The notes under the pieces are model-generated. The model had not been told where the DNA came from. It ran no database searches and worked only from the letters and a program-made list of their open reading frames with translations. DNA of 64,000 nucleotides from Diphasiastrum complanatum (taxonomy: Eukaryota; Streptophyta; Lycopodiopsida; Lycopodiales; Lycopodiaceae): positions 1 to 64,000 of the forward strand of contig MU832156.1 in NCBI GenBank assembly GCA_029204225.1. Direction: 5' to 3'. Positions 22,360 through 32,637 of this stretch are shown in pieces. A program made the translations under genes and the position numbers. Position 1 is the stretch's first letter. Every line of letters starts with the position of its first letter.

Positions 22360-22525
22360 GAATGTCGGATTCCAACGTGCCTTTCAAAAATTGGTTGCCG
22401 CCCATATTTCCCGATTGTCGGACTCTGATTTTCAGATTTTTTACTGGGACGTCGGACTTCGACGTGTCGGATTGCGACGAATTATGAAATTTTCGAACAT
22501 ACGTCAGACACCCATGTCGGAATCT
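22360..22525. repeat. cluster of five GTCGGA motifs
   Basis: Five GTCGGANT-type motifs occur within about 165 bp (about 22364, 22417, 22451, 22466 and 22515), several continuing as TTCGACG or TTGCGACG. The cluster lies at the truncated end of the minus-strand gypsy protease region. Confidence 0.6.
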
Positions 22526-22920
22526 GCGCGATATGTTATTGTTTCATAGGCTAATATTACGTCCAATTGGCCTAGGTTTAGAACATGGAAATTAACTTTC
22601 TCAACATGGCCTTGAAGATCTAGCTCCAATTCCAAAACCATTACATCAAAAACTTCAGTATTTGCACATGACGCAAGCTTAACCACATATCTATGGGGTC
22701 ACTTGGCTTGGTAGGTACATGGAGATTCTGCACAAGTTGAGAATTAATAAAGTATGAGTATTGTCTGAATCAAACAATACATTCACATCTTTCCCTAACA
22801 ACTTGCCCATGACACGAAACAAATTGTGAGGACCAAAAGACAATGTACTGAATTAACATTCACAAATACTATTAATAACATCAATTTTCATCTTACCTGC
22901 TGGCAAATCAATTGTTGTAA
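22500..22920 (-). pseudogene. gypsy-C retropepsin region
   Basis: Minus-strand frames read GKLLGKDVNVLFDSDNTHTLL, where the protease motif DSG/DTG is DSD. Shifted frames then give LASCANTEVFDVMVLELEL and NLGQLDVILAYE, resembling the C-terminal retropepsin strands (…GIDVILGMDWL). With the active-site Gly replaced and several frame changes, it is inactive. Confidence 0.7.
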
Positions 22921-22924
22921 GATT

Positions 22925-23579
22925 TGATGAGGACTTGTTCTTTAACGGACACTCTTTAGCCATATGGCCTGCCTTACCACAATTAAAACATTGTCCTTGT
23001 TTAAAGACGTCTCTGACTGATGACTTAGGTTCAATTTCTTTCCTGATTTCGGTTTCTGATAAGCCATTTCTTCAAGTTCATCAAAATTTTTTGACTTCTT
23101 TTGCGGTCGAAAATTTGTTGAGCCTTTTCCTGCCCCCATTTTCTAGAAGCTACCACCGTCTGATCGTACACTCGTGCGATCCCAATGGCATCTTCCAACG
23201 AGTTCAAAGGATTGCGCTTGCATTTATTTTGAAAGTCCCCTAGCAATTTATTCACAAATTGCCACTCTACATACTTTTTGGAAAAATGCACCACTTTAAT
23301 TAGGAGGTCCATGAACTCTTGGCCGTATGTGTCCAAGTCATGCGACCCCATCTTGAGCTCAACAAAATGCCGATACAAGTCCCTCTCATCCATAGTCATA
23401 AATGCTTTCAGGAAAACCTCCCGAAAACCATCCCAAGTGACTATCTTAGGATCTAGGTCTCGCCACCATGACATGGCTTTACCTTCGAAAAAAATCAGTA
23501 CTGAAGAAATTTTCTTCTCCTCATGCACTCCATGCAGACCAAAATAATCGTTCCACCTGTTAATCCATGATTCCACCAC
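22925..23579 (-). pseudogene. gypsy-C Gag capsid and zinc knuckle
   Basis: The capsid frame (23579-23031) reads WINRWNDYFGLHGVHEEKK, AMSWWRDLD, FREVFLKAFMT and LDTYGQEFMDLL, the plant retrotrans-gag domain with the WW and F..F..AF blocks. In a neighbouring frame a perfect knuckle CFNCGKAGHMAKEC (about 22960-23001) follows, then the linker to protease. A frame change lies between capsid and knuckle near 23040. Confidence 0.88.
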
Positions 23580-23705
23580 TGTCGGCTACTTGAACTTCTT
23601 GTCCGCCGAAAAAACTTATGGGTGAAATTCTAAGTGTGACGAAGATGCCTCATCATGCTTTGATAACAGAAATTTCATTTGCTCGTCCCGCCGCTGCTTG
23701 TTACT

Positions 23706-23843
23706 CTAGTGGATTTGGTGGATTTCTAGCAGTGCTTTGCTTATCACATCCAGAATAGATTGCGGATCACTGTCTGGGCTTCCCACACTTCGTATTGGTG
23801 ATGGCACCCCCTCACCAAACAATTCATGTTCCATGTCGGCCAT
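23706..23843 (-). pseudogene. gypsy-C Gag N-terminus
   Basis: An ATG at 23843 opens MADMEHELFGEGVPSPIRS, ending at TAG (23706-23708). The capsid continues in another frame after about 125 bases. It is the likely original Gag start, about 835 bases downstream of the primer site. Confidence 0.55.
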
Positions 23844-23929
23844 AACTGCCAACACAACAAAAAATTGGAATGAGAAGTGTGAAAATTGTCCGAAACCCCA
23901 CAAAAAAACAACTCCTAGCAAACCGGCAT

Positions 23930-24194
23930 CTAACCGTTTAGTGAAGCCACAATAAAGAAATTAAGCCCAAAAACCATTTTTTCGACTTAGGATTAAAATC
24001 CATCTACAACCCATAAATTTAAAAACCCAAACTTGTCCAACTCACTTCAAAAAATGGGATCTCGACCCCACCCACTCATGGAAAACCCAATAATCCAATA
24101 CGCACCCCACAAAAATGTTTTGCATGCTTAAAAGGTCAAACCCGGCTCCACCCCACCTCCTCATTCCATGAGCTTTCTGGCCCTCGCGATCTGC

Positions 24195-24230
<36 letters not shown>

Positions 24231-24677
24231 ATGCAGGGTGATTACAGGGTGGTTACACGAGGGAGGCGCCCTCGGACGTCACATGCATTCATCAGACTTC
24301 TTCATTTGAAGCGTTGACAGCGGCCAAAAGCTTCCCCAAAAAAAAGTTGGGATCAATGCTTCCCCAACAGGTTTTCCTTACATGCAGGTTCATGACAGGT
24401 TCAAGGGAAAAAGAAACAAAGTTTTATTGTGTTTCGACGGCCAACAGCGCTACTGCTAACAGACCCGTTTCCAACCCAGCAGAGTCATTTCTTTCTCTTC
24501 ATATGTAGTTCTTACTTATTTCCATCCTAAACACAGATTACCATGTTTGCAGGCTTCAGTCATGAAGCAACAGACAACAGAAATCAAGGATTCGCTCATG
24601 CATGCACCGGATTTCCGTCGACACAATTTTAGCACGCTTTGGTCCACACCGAGCTGCTCACAAACTCCGATTGGTTG
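23930..24677 (-). other. gypsy-C untranslated leader
   Basis: Lies between the primer site and the gag start on the minus strand, with no coding frame of note. It contains a (GA)n tract at 24196-24229. Confidence 0.5.
24196..24229. repeat. (GA)17 microsatellite
   Basis: Pure GA dinucleotides. Confidence 0.95.
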
Positions 24678-24689
24678 CTCTAATACCAA
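24678..24689 (-). promoter_or_regulatory. gypsy-C primer binding site, degenerate
   Basis: On the minus strand TGGTATTAGAGC, one mismatch to the initiator tRNA-Met primer site, sits one base inside the LTR end. Confidence 0.8.
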
Positions 24690-24690
24690 T

Positions 24691-25202
24691 AAAACGTCCC
24701 CCAAGACCTCCAATCAGGATTGAGCACCAAAAACACAATAAGGGAGTGCAGTGGGCGAAACCGTCCCAACCAAACCTAGGTCCTCTGATCTAGCCCCCGA
24801 GCACTAGGGTGTATGGCAAATCACAACGACAATAAGCGCTTACCAATCCGACAACATAACGGCCGCAGACTCTCAATGATCCCCATGGAAATGGGTGAGG
24901 GTATATATAGAGAGTAGCACCCACCTCGTCTGCCCATGCACCGAATCCACATGTAAGCATGCTATCAACCCATGCCTAACTCCCATACATGTCCACTGCA
25001 TGTAGGTACCCCTAACCCATAATAATAAAGACCCATGCATAGGCATAGTGCATGTACATCCTATCCCATACTAGGATGCAACACACATGCTTATACTGCA
25101 TGCAGGCATAGTCCATGGTCCTACTCAACCATTATCCAGATTAGGCCTGGCCCTACGTCTAAGACAGCCCCTAATGGTACAAACCCCCATTAGGCCGTAA
25201 CA
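24691..25202 (-). repeat. gypsy-C 5' LTR
   Basis: About 512 bp. On the minus strand it starts TGTTACGGCC at 25202 and runs to GGGGGACGTTTTA just before the primer site. A TATA box (CTCTATATATACCC on the minus strand, about 24901-24914) sits mid-LTR, as expected for the U3/R boundary. Only one LTR is present, so the boundary is inferred from the primer site and TG start. Confidence 0.75.
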
Positions 25203-28200
25203 CTAGAGATCCACTGATCATCTAGTTGTCCTATAATCCATATAGGATATTATCTTTTGTTCCCAAAAATCTAGAGGTCCTTTCATTTGGATGACTGACA
25301 TGCTTATCAAATGGATACCACAGATCCAAATCTGATCCTGTGATTTCAACAGAAGAATTAACACAGTTCAATCTTATATTCTGATCCTTCCAGGTTAGCG
25401 AGAAGCTTCAAAACCCTACTGATGCATCAACTTTAGGGACAAGCTTTTGTCAACTAACAAATCCAATGTAATCCATGTATCAAATTCTACTTCTAACATC
25501 ACAATTGACATTCAAACTGCGGATAAACTCATTGGTTACAAAGATATCAGTTATGAACTCAATTGAATGAATTCCATCCAGGAAATTAATATCCAATATT
25601 AAGCAATTATTTACAAGGATTACAAAATCCTAACTGTGAAATACATTTCCCGATCACACTTACTACCTCTGATGTCCACTATTCTTCCCCCCTTAGAATT
25701 TTCAGTCCCCTGAAAAAAAATTTCAACTAAGGTACAACGAAGATATAAAGACATTAGTAAATGTTAAAAAAATGAATTAGTGTAGGAAAAAAGTTTTAAA
25801 CAATATCATTTCTATCCTATACTTGGGTGGAATCACTGATATACAATCCACCATAGGACTTAACCGGAAATGAAATCAGTTTGTTACTTTTGATCAGTTC
25901 CTAGCAATTACAAATTTTCCAATACAATTGGACTGTTTTTCCTTTATTAACTGGTCCAATTGGCATTAGTCCGTCAATATTAACAAAAAATATCCAAACT
26001 TATAATACAAATTACATGAGTGAAAATCCTACCAATAGGATTTCAATAACTCTTAAATTGTATCCAAACAAGATTTCACTGCTTGGATAAAGAGTCCTGT
26101 CACCACTCATTCTATCTGGCCATTTCATATTGTTTGATGGTTTTAAATTCAATTTTGATGAGTTTCTTGCACAAACGTTCACTTGACCCATTTCTAATTA
26201 GTATCAACTACAAATATACCAGACAAGTAGCAGATTTCAAATTTTAACCAAACTTGAAATTCAACAAAAAAGAAAAATTAAACTTTAACTTTCAATCTGG
26301 GAAGAACTTAGCTTCCAAAGTTTAGTCACCATCAAGCACAATACCACCGAGTACCATCTTGAAAAAGGTAACCCATGAGGAACGAATATCTTGCCGTCAA
26401 TCCTAAATCTATGAACCAAATTCATAGACAACCTGTTAGGATAGCAAAATTTATATCTTCTCACTCATCCTCGGTTATGGTCTAGAGAATCAATATATAA
26501 AATTTACTTATGGTAATCCATTATAAATTGTTTCCATGCATTGTTGGAAAAGTAGCTGACGATGGAATAACCATTACCAATCATAGGCTCTCTTCACATG
26601 CAAAACAGTTCAATAACTCTTTAAATCCCATAAAGGTTTATTTGGATAACCAATTTTAAAACCCCAATGCAATGTCTTTCTCAACCATGCAAAAAGCCAG
26701 AACCCTTACTTTTAGTTCATGCAAAAGGTAAACCAACTTGTAGGTTATGAAAACCCTAAAAGGATTTTCTAATATTAGCCTCTAGAAAGGGTTTAGCCTC
26801 GTTCCAGTATTCCTCCAGCCGCCACAACCACATCTGCCATACTTCATTCTTCCACACCTTGCCATCGATGGAATACTAGACTGTCACACTAGTTCACACA
26901 ACGAGCCATGGTCAAAAATCCATGATGAGCAAAATCAATATGGTAGGATGAAGCTAATGATCATCCAATCACCAATGATTTTCCCATGCAGTCTTCCAAC
27001 GCAGTTATGCAGCTGATTTTAGGAAGAAATGAGGTGCCTGAAGCTTTCAACAGCACTCAATACCAGCGAACAGTCAACGTGCCAACAACGAGTATCTGAC
27101 AGTGAGTATCTGCAAACATTTTCATTAATCAAGCAATGGTTGATTCCTCCAACAGCCTCCAATCTCATAGCACCAACTAGCAACAATCGATGTCACGATG
27201 GCCAACCTAGGGTTTCCAAAGTGCGCTCAAGTTCCATCCAATAGTACCTCCCAACTATGCCCTTTACTGGGAAAACCAATTTGTTTCCAAGCAGCAATGG
27301 ATGGCATCATTGGATGAGCTCACATCTTCCCCCATCAATGCTATTCCATGCCCAAAAAAAGAGGTAATAAGATCGTGCTTTTTCATGCAAAAGATCCACA
27401 AGGAAAAAACTTTGTTCTCACTGGTTTCTACAGCCAGCACAGTTTCTTCCAGTTCGTTAGCAGGCTACAACAACTGTCCACCCACTAGTTCAATAGCAGT
27501 CAAGAGATCAAAGCTTTATCCTCTCACTTGATTTGCCACTTCTGTGAACTGGAATATACTACGTTCCAAAGTTTAGAAGAGGTTGAACACAATCTCTTCC
27601 TCTTTGAGAAAACACAGACAACAAACAACAACCTTAGTCATCAACCAAAAAACCCAGAAGTTCAAACATGGTTACAACTCTCCTACTCTTCCTTACAAGG
27701 TTCTGCATGTCTTATTCCAATCTTTTCCATCAACTTCCTCTTTCATAACTCACAAGTTCATATCAAGCAGGAAGTATACATTTCAAAGATTTTCCAAGGA
27801 ATACAAAAACACACACAGACTAGGACAATATACTTCAACAAGTCTATGGTTCTTAACAACATATCATCAAAGAATAAAAACATAACAGCAGTTTCCCAAT
27901 CAATAATCCACACTTGGCATGTAACATTGGAGGTTTAATAACCTCAGCATGAAAATAGCAAAATCATGATTACTAGTTGATAATTGTCCTATTCTCTGCA
28001 ATTTTTTCCATTCCTCTGTGCAAATAACCAAGTACGGGTCTAACAATTTTCTTCATGATAAATTGAACACACTCAATCTATCAACGAACATAACTAGTTC
28101 TGCATGTTATTTATCTCTAATGACATGGGAAACAAGCTGCTGGATTCATAAACACAAATCATGCTACATCAATAGAAGTCCTCTCAAGGTTACTAAAAAA

Positions 28201-28478
28201 AAATTAGAATTGAATCACTCCAATTAGAGGCAATATTAACAAAAGAATAACCCGGTGGAAGTGCACTATACCACTCTTCTTGCCAATATGCTTGAAACCA
28301 GAATTAGAGGATCCAAAACTCGATTTTCCCATTGAGAGTTCCGCGCACCAATTCGAACATAGTAGCGTTAAAAAAATCGAGGTTTTAATCTTGTTCCCTT
28401 GGGGAATTTCGCAAATTCTACAAATACAAATCCCTAGATTTTCTACACTTAAAAATATTACAAAAGATGAAATTCATC
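25203..28478. other. unassigned region, possibly internal DNA of gypsy-D
   Basis: It lies downstream (minus strand) of the gypsy-D primer site, but no gag or pol motif was found in 3.3 kb on either strand. A purine tract AAGGGGGGAAG occurs on the minus strand near 25690. It may be a non-coding LTR element body interrupted by gypsy-C, or ordinary intergenic DNA. Short open frames carry no motifs. Confidence 0.35.
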
Positions 28479-28496
28479 TCCCCGGCAACGGTGCCA
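28479..28496 (-). promoter_or_regulatory. gypsy-D primer binding site, tRNA-Asp type
   Basis: On the minus strand TGGCACCGTTGCCGGGGA, an 18-base match with one difference to the complement of plant tRNA-Asp 3' end. This is the primer used by many plant Ty3-gypsy (Athila/Tat type) elements. Confidence 0.85.
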
Positions 28497-28501
28497 AATT
28501 A

Positions 28502-29521
28502 TGTGGTGGCCTAGTCATTATAGATTTCCACATAATCAATGAATTATGTAGTATAAAAGGTTTGATCGTTTCCCAAGAGAGAGAATAATCTCTTCTTTTG
28601 TATGATAAGTGTATGTAAGAAGGTGAAGGGAACGTGATGTGTAATATTCACAATGAATACTACAGCGACATAACTGATTATCCAAAGATATTGAGTGAAT
28701 TGACATCCAATAACAATAACGATGAAACGATTTGGTCAAAGTCTGTAATTATAAAGGTTACTTTATCTTTCAAACTCTTAGGATAACAGTAAGCAATCAG
28801 ACCAGACTGCAACTAGCAAATAGATTCATCAAACAAAATCGAATTGGCTAATGATTCCTCTTAATCGAACACAGAGATTAGTTCTTATCACAAGAAGCAA
28901 ACAGTACAGAGCATCAGACAAGTTCGTTATCTGAACACATAGTTCATTCAAAATTCAAAGAATTCTGTTTATAGTTATGCTTAACAGCTTCGCTAATTCC
29001 CTGCACACATTAGTTAGAATTGTCGCTCTCTGGTGACGCCTGAAATCCGAGTTAGAGTAACTGAAATTCCGTAAGAAATGAAAGGTATGTGTGACGCAGA
29101 CAGACAAGTATTGAAAACAGTTACAGATCGTTCAAAGTGTATTTGCTCAATTGATAAGAAGTAATGTTGTAAGAGATGGCAGAGAGAAAGAATGCTCAAG
29201 CTTATAGAAACTAGTTCTCTTCTCTCTATTGATACTCAAATTGTGCATGTGTACAATGGCACGGAGTGTCGACCTTATAGGAACAAACACTGGCCTGAAC
29301 GTCGTTCACCAGCCGTTAAGATGTCAGTTGGGATCCGCTAATGTGTCTCTATAGAACGTCGCAGAAAACGTCGCAAGTTCTAACCTAAAAATGAATTTAC
29401 AAGATGCAAATAGGCCTTTACATAAATTTAGGCACTATAGCATATTTACATGTATAAAAATTAAAAATTTTCACAATATAAAACAATAAGTTTGGATAAT
29501 GTGGGATCATGAGGCTCCACA
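28502..29521 (-). repeat. gypsy-D 5' LTR (probable)
   Basis: Between the primer site and the copia-2 boundary lie about 1,020 bp. On the minus strand it starts TGTGGAGCC at 29521 and ends GGCCACCACA at 28502. The outer TGTGG/CCACA ends are inverted and the spacer to the primer site is 5 bases. Copia-2 gag sequence starts right beyond 29521, so gypsy-D probably inserted into copia-2. No matching 3' LTR was found. Confidence 0.65.
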
Positions 29522-29539
29522 GACCACCTCAATCCAAGA

Positions 29540-29960
29540 GAGCTAGTTTAAGTGATCCTAAATGGGTTGAAGGATGAATTTGACAACTTTGTCCAATCTT
29601 ATGCAATCAAGGAGAATCTTCCAATTTTGGAGGCACTACAAGGAGTTATCATTTCTGAGGAGTGTAGGCAGGAGAACAAGCTCATGAGAATCAATCAACT
29701 TCTTTTGAAGGATGATGGAGAGGTAAAAGCATACTTCACAATGGACAAGCCAAGAGGAAGGGGAAAAGAGCTTCATCAACATTTCAAGAAGTAAAAGTCA
29801 AAGGAGGAGAGTGATGAGGATTTATAACACACAACAACAAGTTGTAAATCCAACAAGAAGTGCTTCTTTTGTGGTAAGAAGGGGCATTTTGCTTCTAATT
29901 GTTTCAAGAAGAAAGAGTTTCTCAAGCAAGCCAATCTAGCCAAAGGTGAGCTCTCATGAT
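29540..29960 (+). pseudogene. copia-2 Gag C-terminal part and zinc knuckle
   Basis: The frame reads VILNGLKDEFDNFVQSYAIK and NLPILEALQGVIISEE, a copia Gag block equivalent to LNGLLDAHANIVQSI in copia-1. It stops at 29792-29794. A knuckle CFFCGKKGHFASNC (29861-29902) follows in another frame. Confidence 0.85.
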
Positions 29961-29994
29961 GTCTATGTGCTTTTTTTCTAGTTTTGAAGTTGAA

Positions 29995-30330
29995 AATTCA
30001 TGGTGGATCGATAGTGGATCTAGTTCTCACATGACTAGTTCAGGAATATCTTTTACTTCTCTTGCACCTTACAATGGTTCTAAAAGTTCATCTTCTTTCC
30101 TATTGATGGTGAATGCAAGATAGAAGCAATTGGTAGTGTACCATTTGTGTTATTCCACTATGATTCTCAAAGATGTACTTTATGTGTCTAATCTCACTAT
30201 GAATCTCATAAGTGTTGGCAAGATGCTAGATGATGGTTTCCAAGTTGTTTTAGAAAAGATACTTTCTTGGTTAAGAAGGATGGTGATGTGGTAGCAACTG
30301 GGACTAGATGTGGTAATCTTTTCAAAAATG
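29995..30330 (+). pseudogene. copia-2 protease
   Basis: SWWIDSGSSSHMT at about 29998-30036 contains the DSG active site. DGECKIEAIGSVPFV follows, then shifted frames with NLMSVG- and DGDVVATGTRCGNLF-type blocks seen at the protease C-terminus and the start of the integrase zinc domain. Frame changes make it inactive. Confidence 0.8.
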
Positions 30331-31669
30331 ATGCTAATCCTTGTGGAAGTGTGGCCAAGAGGAGCTTGGATCATCTCAAGGAGGAGAAGGCAAGTGATCT
30401 ACCTCAACCTATGTTCCAAGATGGTAAGACTCATGAAGATGGTGCTTTGGCAAAAGCACATGGAGAGTTATTGTCAAGGAAATCTACTTCTCATCAATTC
30501 CCTTATCTTGTTCATTTGGATGATTTCATTTCATCATATAGAAGCAAAGATGGTGCTATTTCATGTGACTTTTTACTTGAAGACTTCACTTGGAGGTATC
30601 TCTATCAAAGGTGCTTGACATGAAGATTACAATAGTTGATACTTTGGGGATCTTTAGATCCATATGCTTTGCCAATATTCCTTTTCATATAAAAAATAAG
30701 GAGGATCTAAGCTCAATCAAGAGGATGATGGTAGGATTCTCAAATCTACCAAAAATCCAAGTGTATGATGGAAATTTGCCAAGGCTGGAGGAGTCTTCTC
30801 AACACATGGTTTCAAGGGGATCTTCAAGAGGCAAGGCCGAGTCTTTGTGGCTCACAATACATGGCAAAGAGGGGCATTTTTCAGGTAATATCTACTTCAA
30901 CATATTCACTTTTGCTTCTCTTACATTATTTAATGTACCATCTTGCTTTTATGAGGTTTCTACATCTCATAGTTGGAGTGAGGCAATGCTTTTCTTGTAT
31001 CATGCCTCTTGTATGGACATATTGCTTGTCTTTAATGGCTTAGATATGTTTCCAAATCATTTTGAAAGCAAGGGGTTGGGTCATCAAATGTATGCTCTTG
31101 GATCTAGTACGAGCAAGATTGAGTTTGTTACTCATAGTTTGAAAATTCATGTTTTTTCATCTTGTGAGGCATTTTGTAAACTTCTCTTGAGATTAAGTGA
31201 ATTTTCCTTGAAGGACACTTACATCCTTGAGCAAGTATGTAGCCTCAAGAAGATCAAGATAGTGTTTGATTTCAAGATTAGATCCATCATGGATAACGTT
31301 CATAGTATGTGGACTAGTCAAGCTAGAATGCATAATCTTGATAATCATCACATTTGCTCATTTTATGATCTTGATCTTTACGAGGAATGGAAGCCTCGCA
31401 CTTTATGATGCATCCATCTTCATGCAAGTCTTTCAAGTCAAAGATCATCATCAAGCATGGAGGAAATTCAAAGATATGGTGGCAAAATTGGTGGAATGAT
31501 CATCAAAGAAGGTGGCAAGTGATTTCTACCAAAGAAGTCTTATCGTGGATATGGTGAGGTTGCTGCTATGGAGGATCCTTTGGCTGGTCTTCACTTCACA
31601 TGCATAACAAAGGATCCACTCAACAAGTTTCACAAGATCCTTGATTGATCTAGTACCTTACCAAGCTAG
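30331..31669 (+). other. non-copia sequence in place of copia-2 integrase and RT
   Basis: After the protease C-terminus there are no integrase, RT or RNase H motifs. Two long frames overlap: one to 30623, and one from 30590 to 31408 (272 codons, starting at a TTG or a later ATG). The second reads WLTIHGKEGHFSGNIYFNIF and a Cys/Phe-rich stretch, and ends LYEEWKPRTL. I recognise no family. Sequence continues to the purine tract at 31670. Captured host exons or lineage-specific filler of a non-autonomous copia are both possible. Confidence 0.5.
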
Positions 31670-31680
31670 TTTTTGAGGAG

Positions 31681-32637
31681 TGTGAAAAATTAGCAAAATC
31701 TAGCGTGGCTATTTTGTATTGTCTTATTATGACTAAATCTTACACGTGTGGAGCTCGTTCCCACGTGTGGAAAAAAGTCAAAAATAGCTTAGTCATGTTG
31801 AGTTAGGGGTACATAAAATTTAGAGACATCTATCCAAGTGTAAGTAGGTGATTTGGCCAAATTTGGCATTAGAGACAAAATAGGATTATACACATGTCAA
31901 GTCATAATTAGGCCAAAAGTTAGAAGTGATGTAGCTCGAGTTAGGTTAGGCTACTTACATTTGTCATGATTAGATTTGGTGAGTGACACATCTCCATGTG
32001 TTGTTGAATTTTACAAGAATTGATAATTTAATCTTCAACTTATCAACGTGGAAGCCAAGATTAAGCATCCATTTCTCCCAAGCCGACTTTTCAATTTTGG
32101 CCAATACTGAGCCATCTTCGAACAAATCTCTAATAAGGACATTAGGTGGCACCTTTCAAAATCTGTATTGCTCAAGATCTCCTTTATCAGCCCAGGATCA
32201 GATCATCAACCTCACCTCAGATCCAATCCTGTACACGAACGTGTCTCTTATAAAGAGCTAATCGTAACCTTTAAGGAATTGCCCAAAGCTCAATTTTTCT
32301 GAAATAGACTAAGAAATTCCAAAACAATGTAGCGATTGCAAGGGTTATTGATGAGATTAATACCATAGAGCTTAGACCATATTGTGCAATAAGGGATGAG
32401 GCTGGGCTCTGTGGGTTCGTGAGGTTTATAGATCCTAGTGGAGACTTGTCCTCCTCATTATTGGCTTTCAAGTTTTGGACACGTGTCTACTCTCTCTCTC
32501 ATCAAGCATTTATATATTATGCATAGCCCAAGGGTGTAGCTAATTTTGAATGATTTGAGCTTCTTGTTGGTTGAGTTGTTTGGCTCCACGATGCTTTTGC
32601 AAGTGTCCTTGTAAGTTGGTTTGTTGGGAGATCTTCA
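31681..32637 (+). repeat. copia-2 3' LTR (start clear, end uncertain)
   Basis: Starts TGTGAAAAATTAGC directly after the purine tract. A TTTATATATTATGC TATA-like sequence is at about 32509. A TTCACA at 32632-32637 is the best candidate end by inverted match to the start. There is no second LTR to confirm it. Confidence 0.4.

Larger units (their letters stand above)
22480..25202 (-). mobile_element. gypsy-C, minus-strand Ty3-gypsy element, 5' half only
   Basis: On the minus strand: 5' LTR (25202-24691), degenerate initiator-tRNA primer site (24689-24678), a leader of about 830 bases, gag N-terminus, gag capsid, zinc knuckle and the retropepsin region. It breaks off near 22480 with no RT, integrase or 3' LTR. 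In-frame stops and frame changes are present. Confidence 0.85.
29522..31680 (+). mobile_element. copia-2, Ty1-copia element truncated at its 5' side and lacking RT and integrase
   Basis: Order: C-terminal Gag, zinc knuckle, protease, then about 1.35 kb of non-copia sequence, a short purine tract (TTTTTGAGGAG, 31670-31680) and an LTR-like start TGTGAAAAATTAGC at 31681. The 5' LTR and Gag N-terminus are missing where gypsy-D LTR abuts. It resembles copia-1 in layout and in lacking RT. Confidence 0.75.

Noticed and set aside
31970-32471. Minus-strand frames near 32.0-32.5 kb as a gene or LINE ORF1
   Set aside because: Short, in different frames and without motifs. The area is more likely the copia-2 3' LTR.
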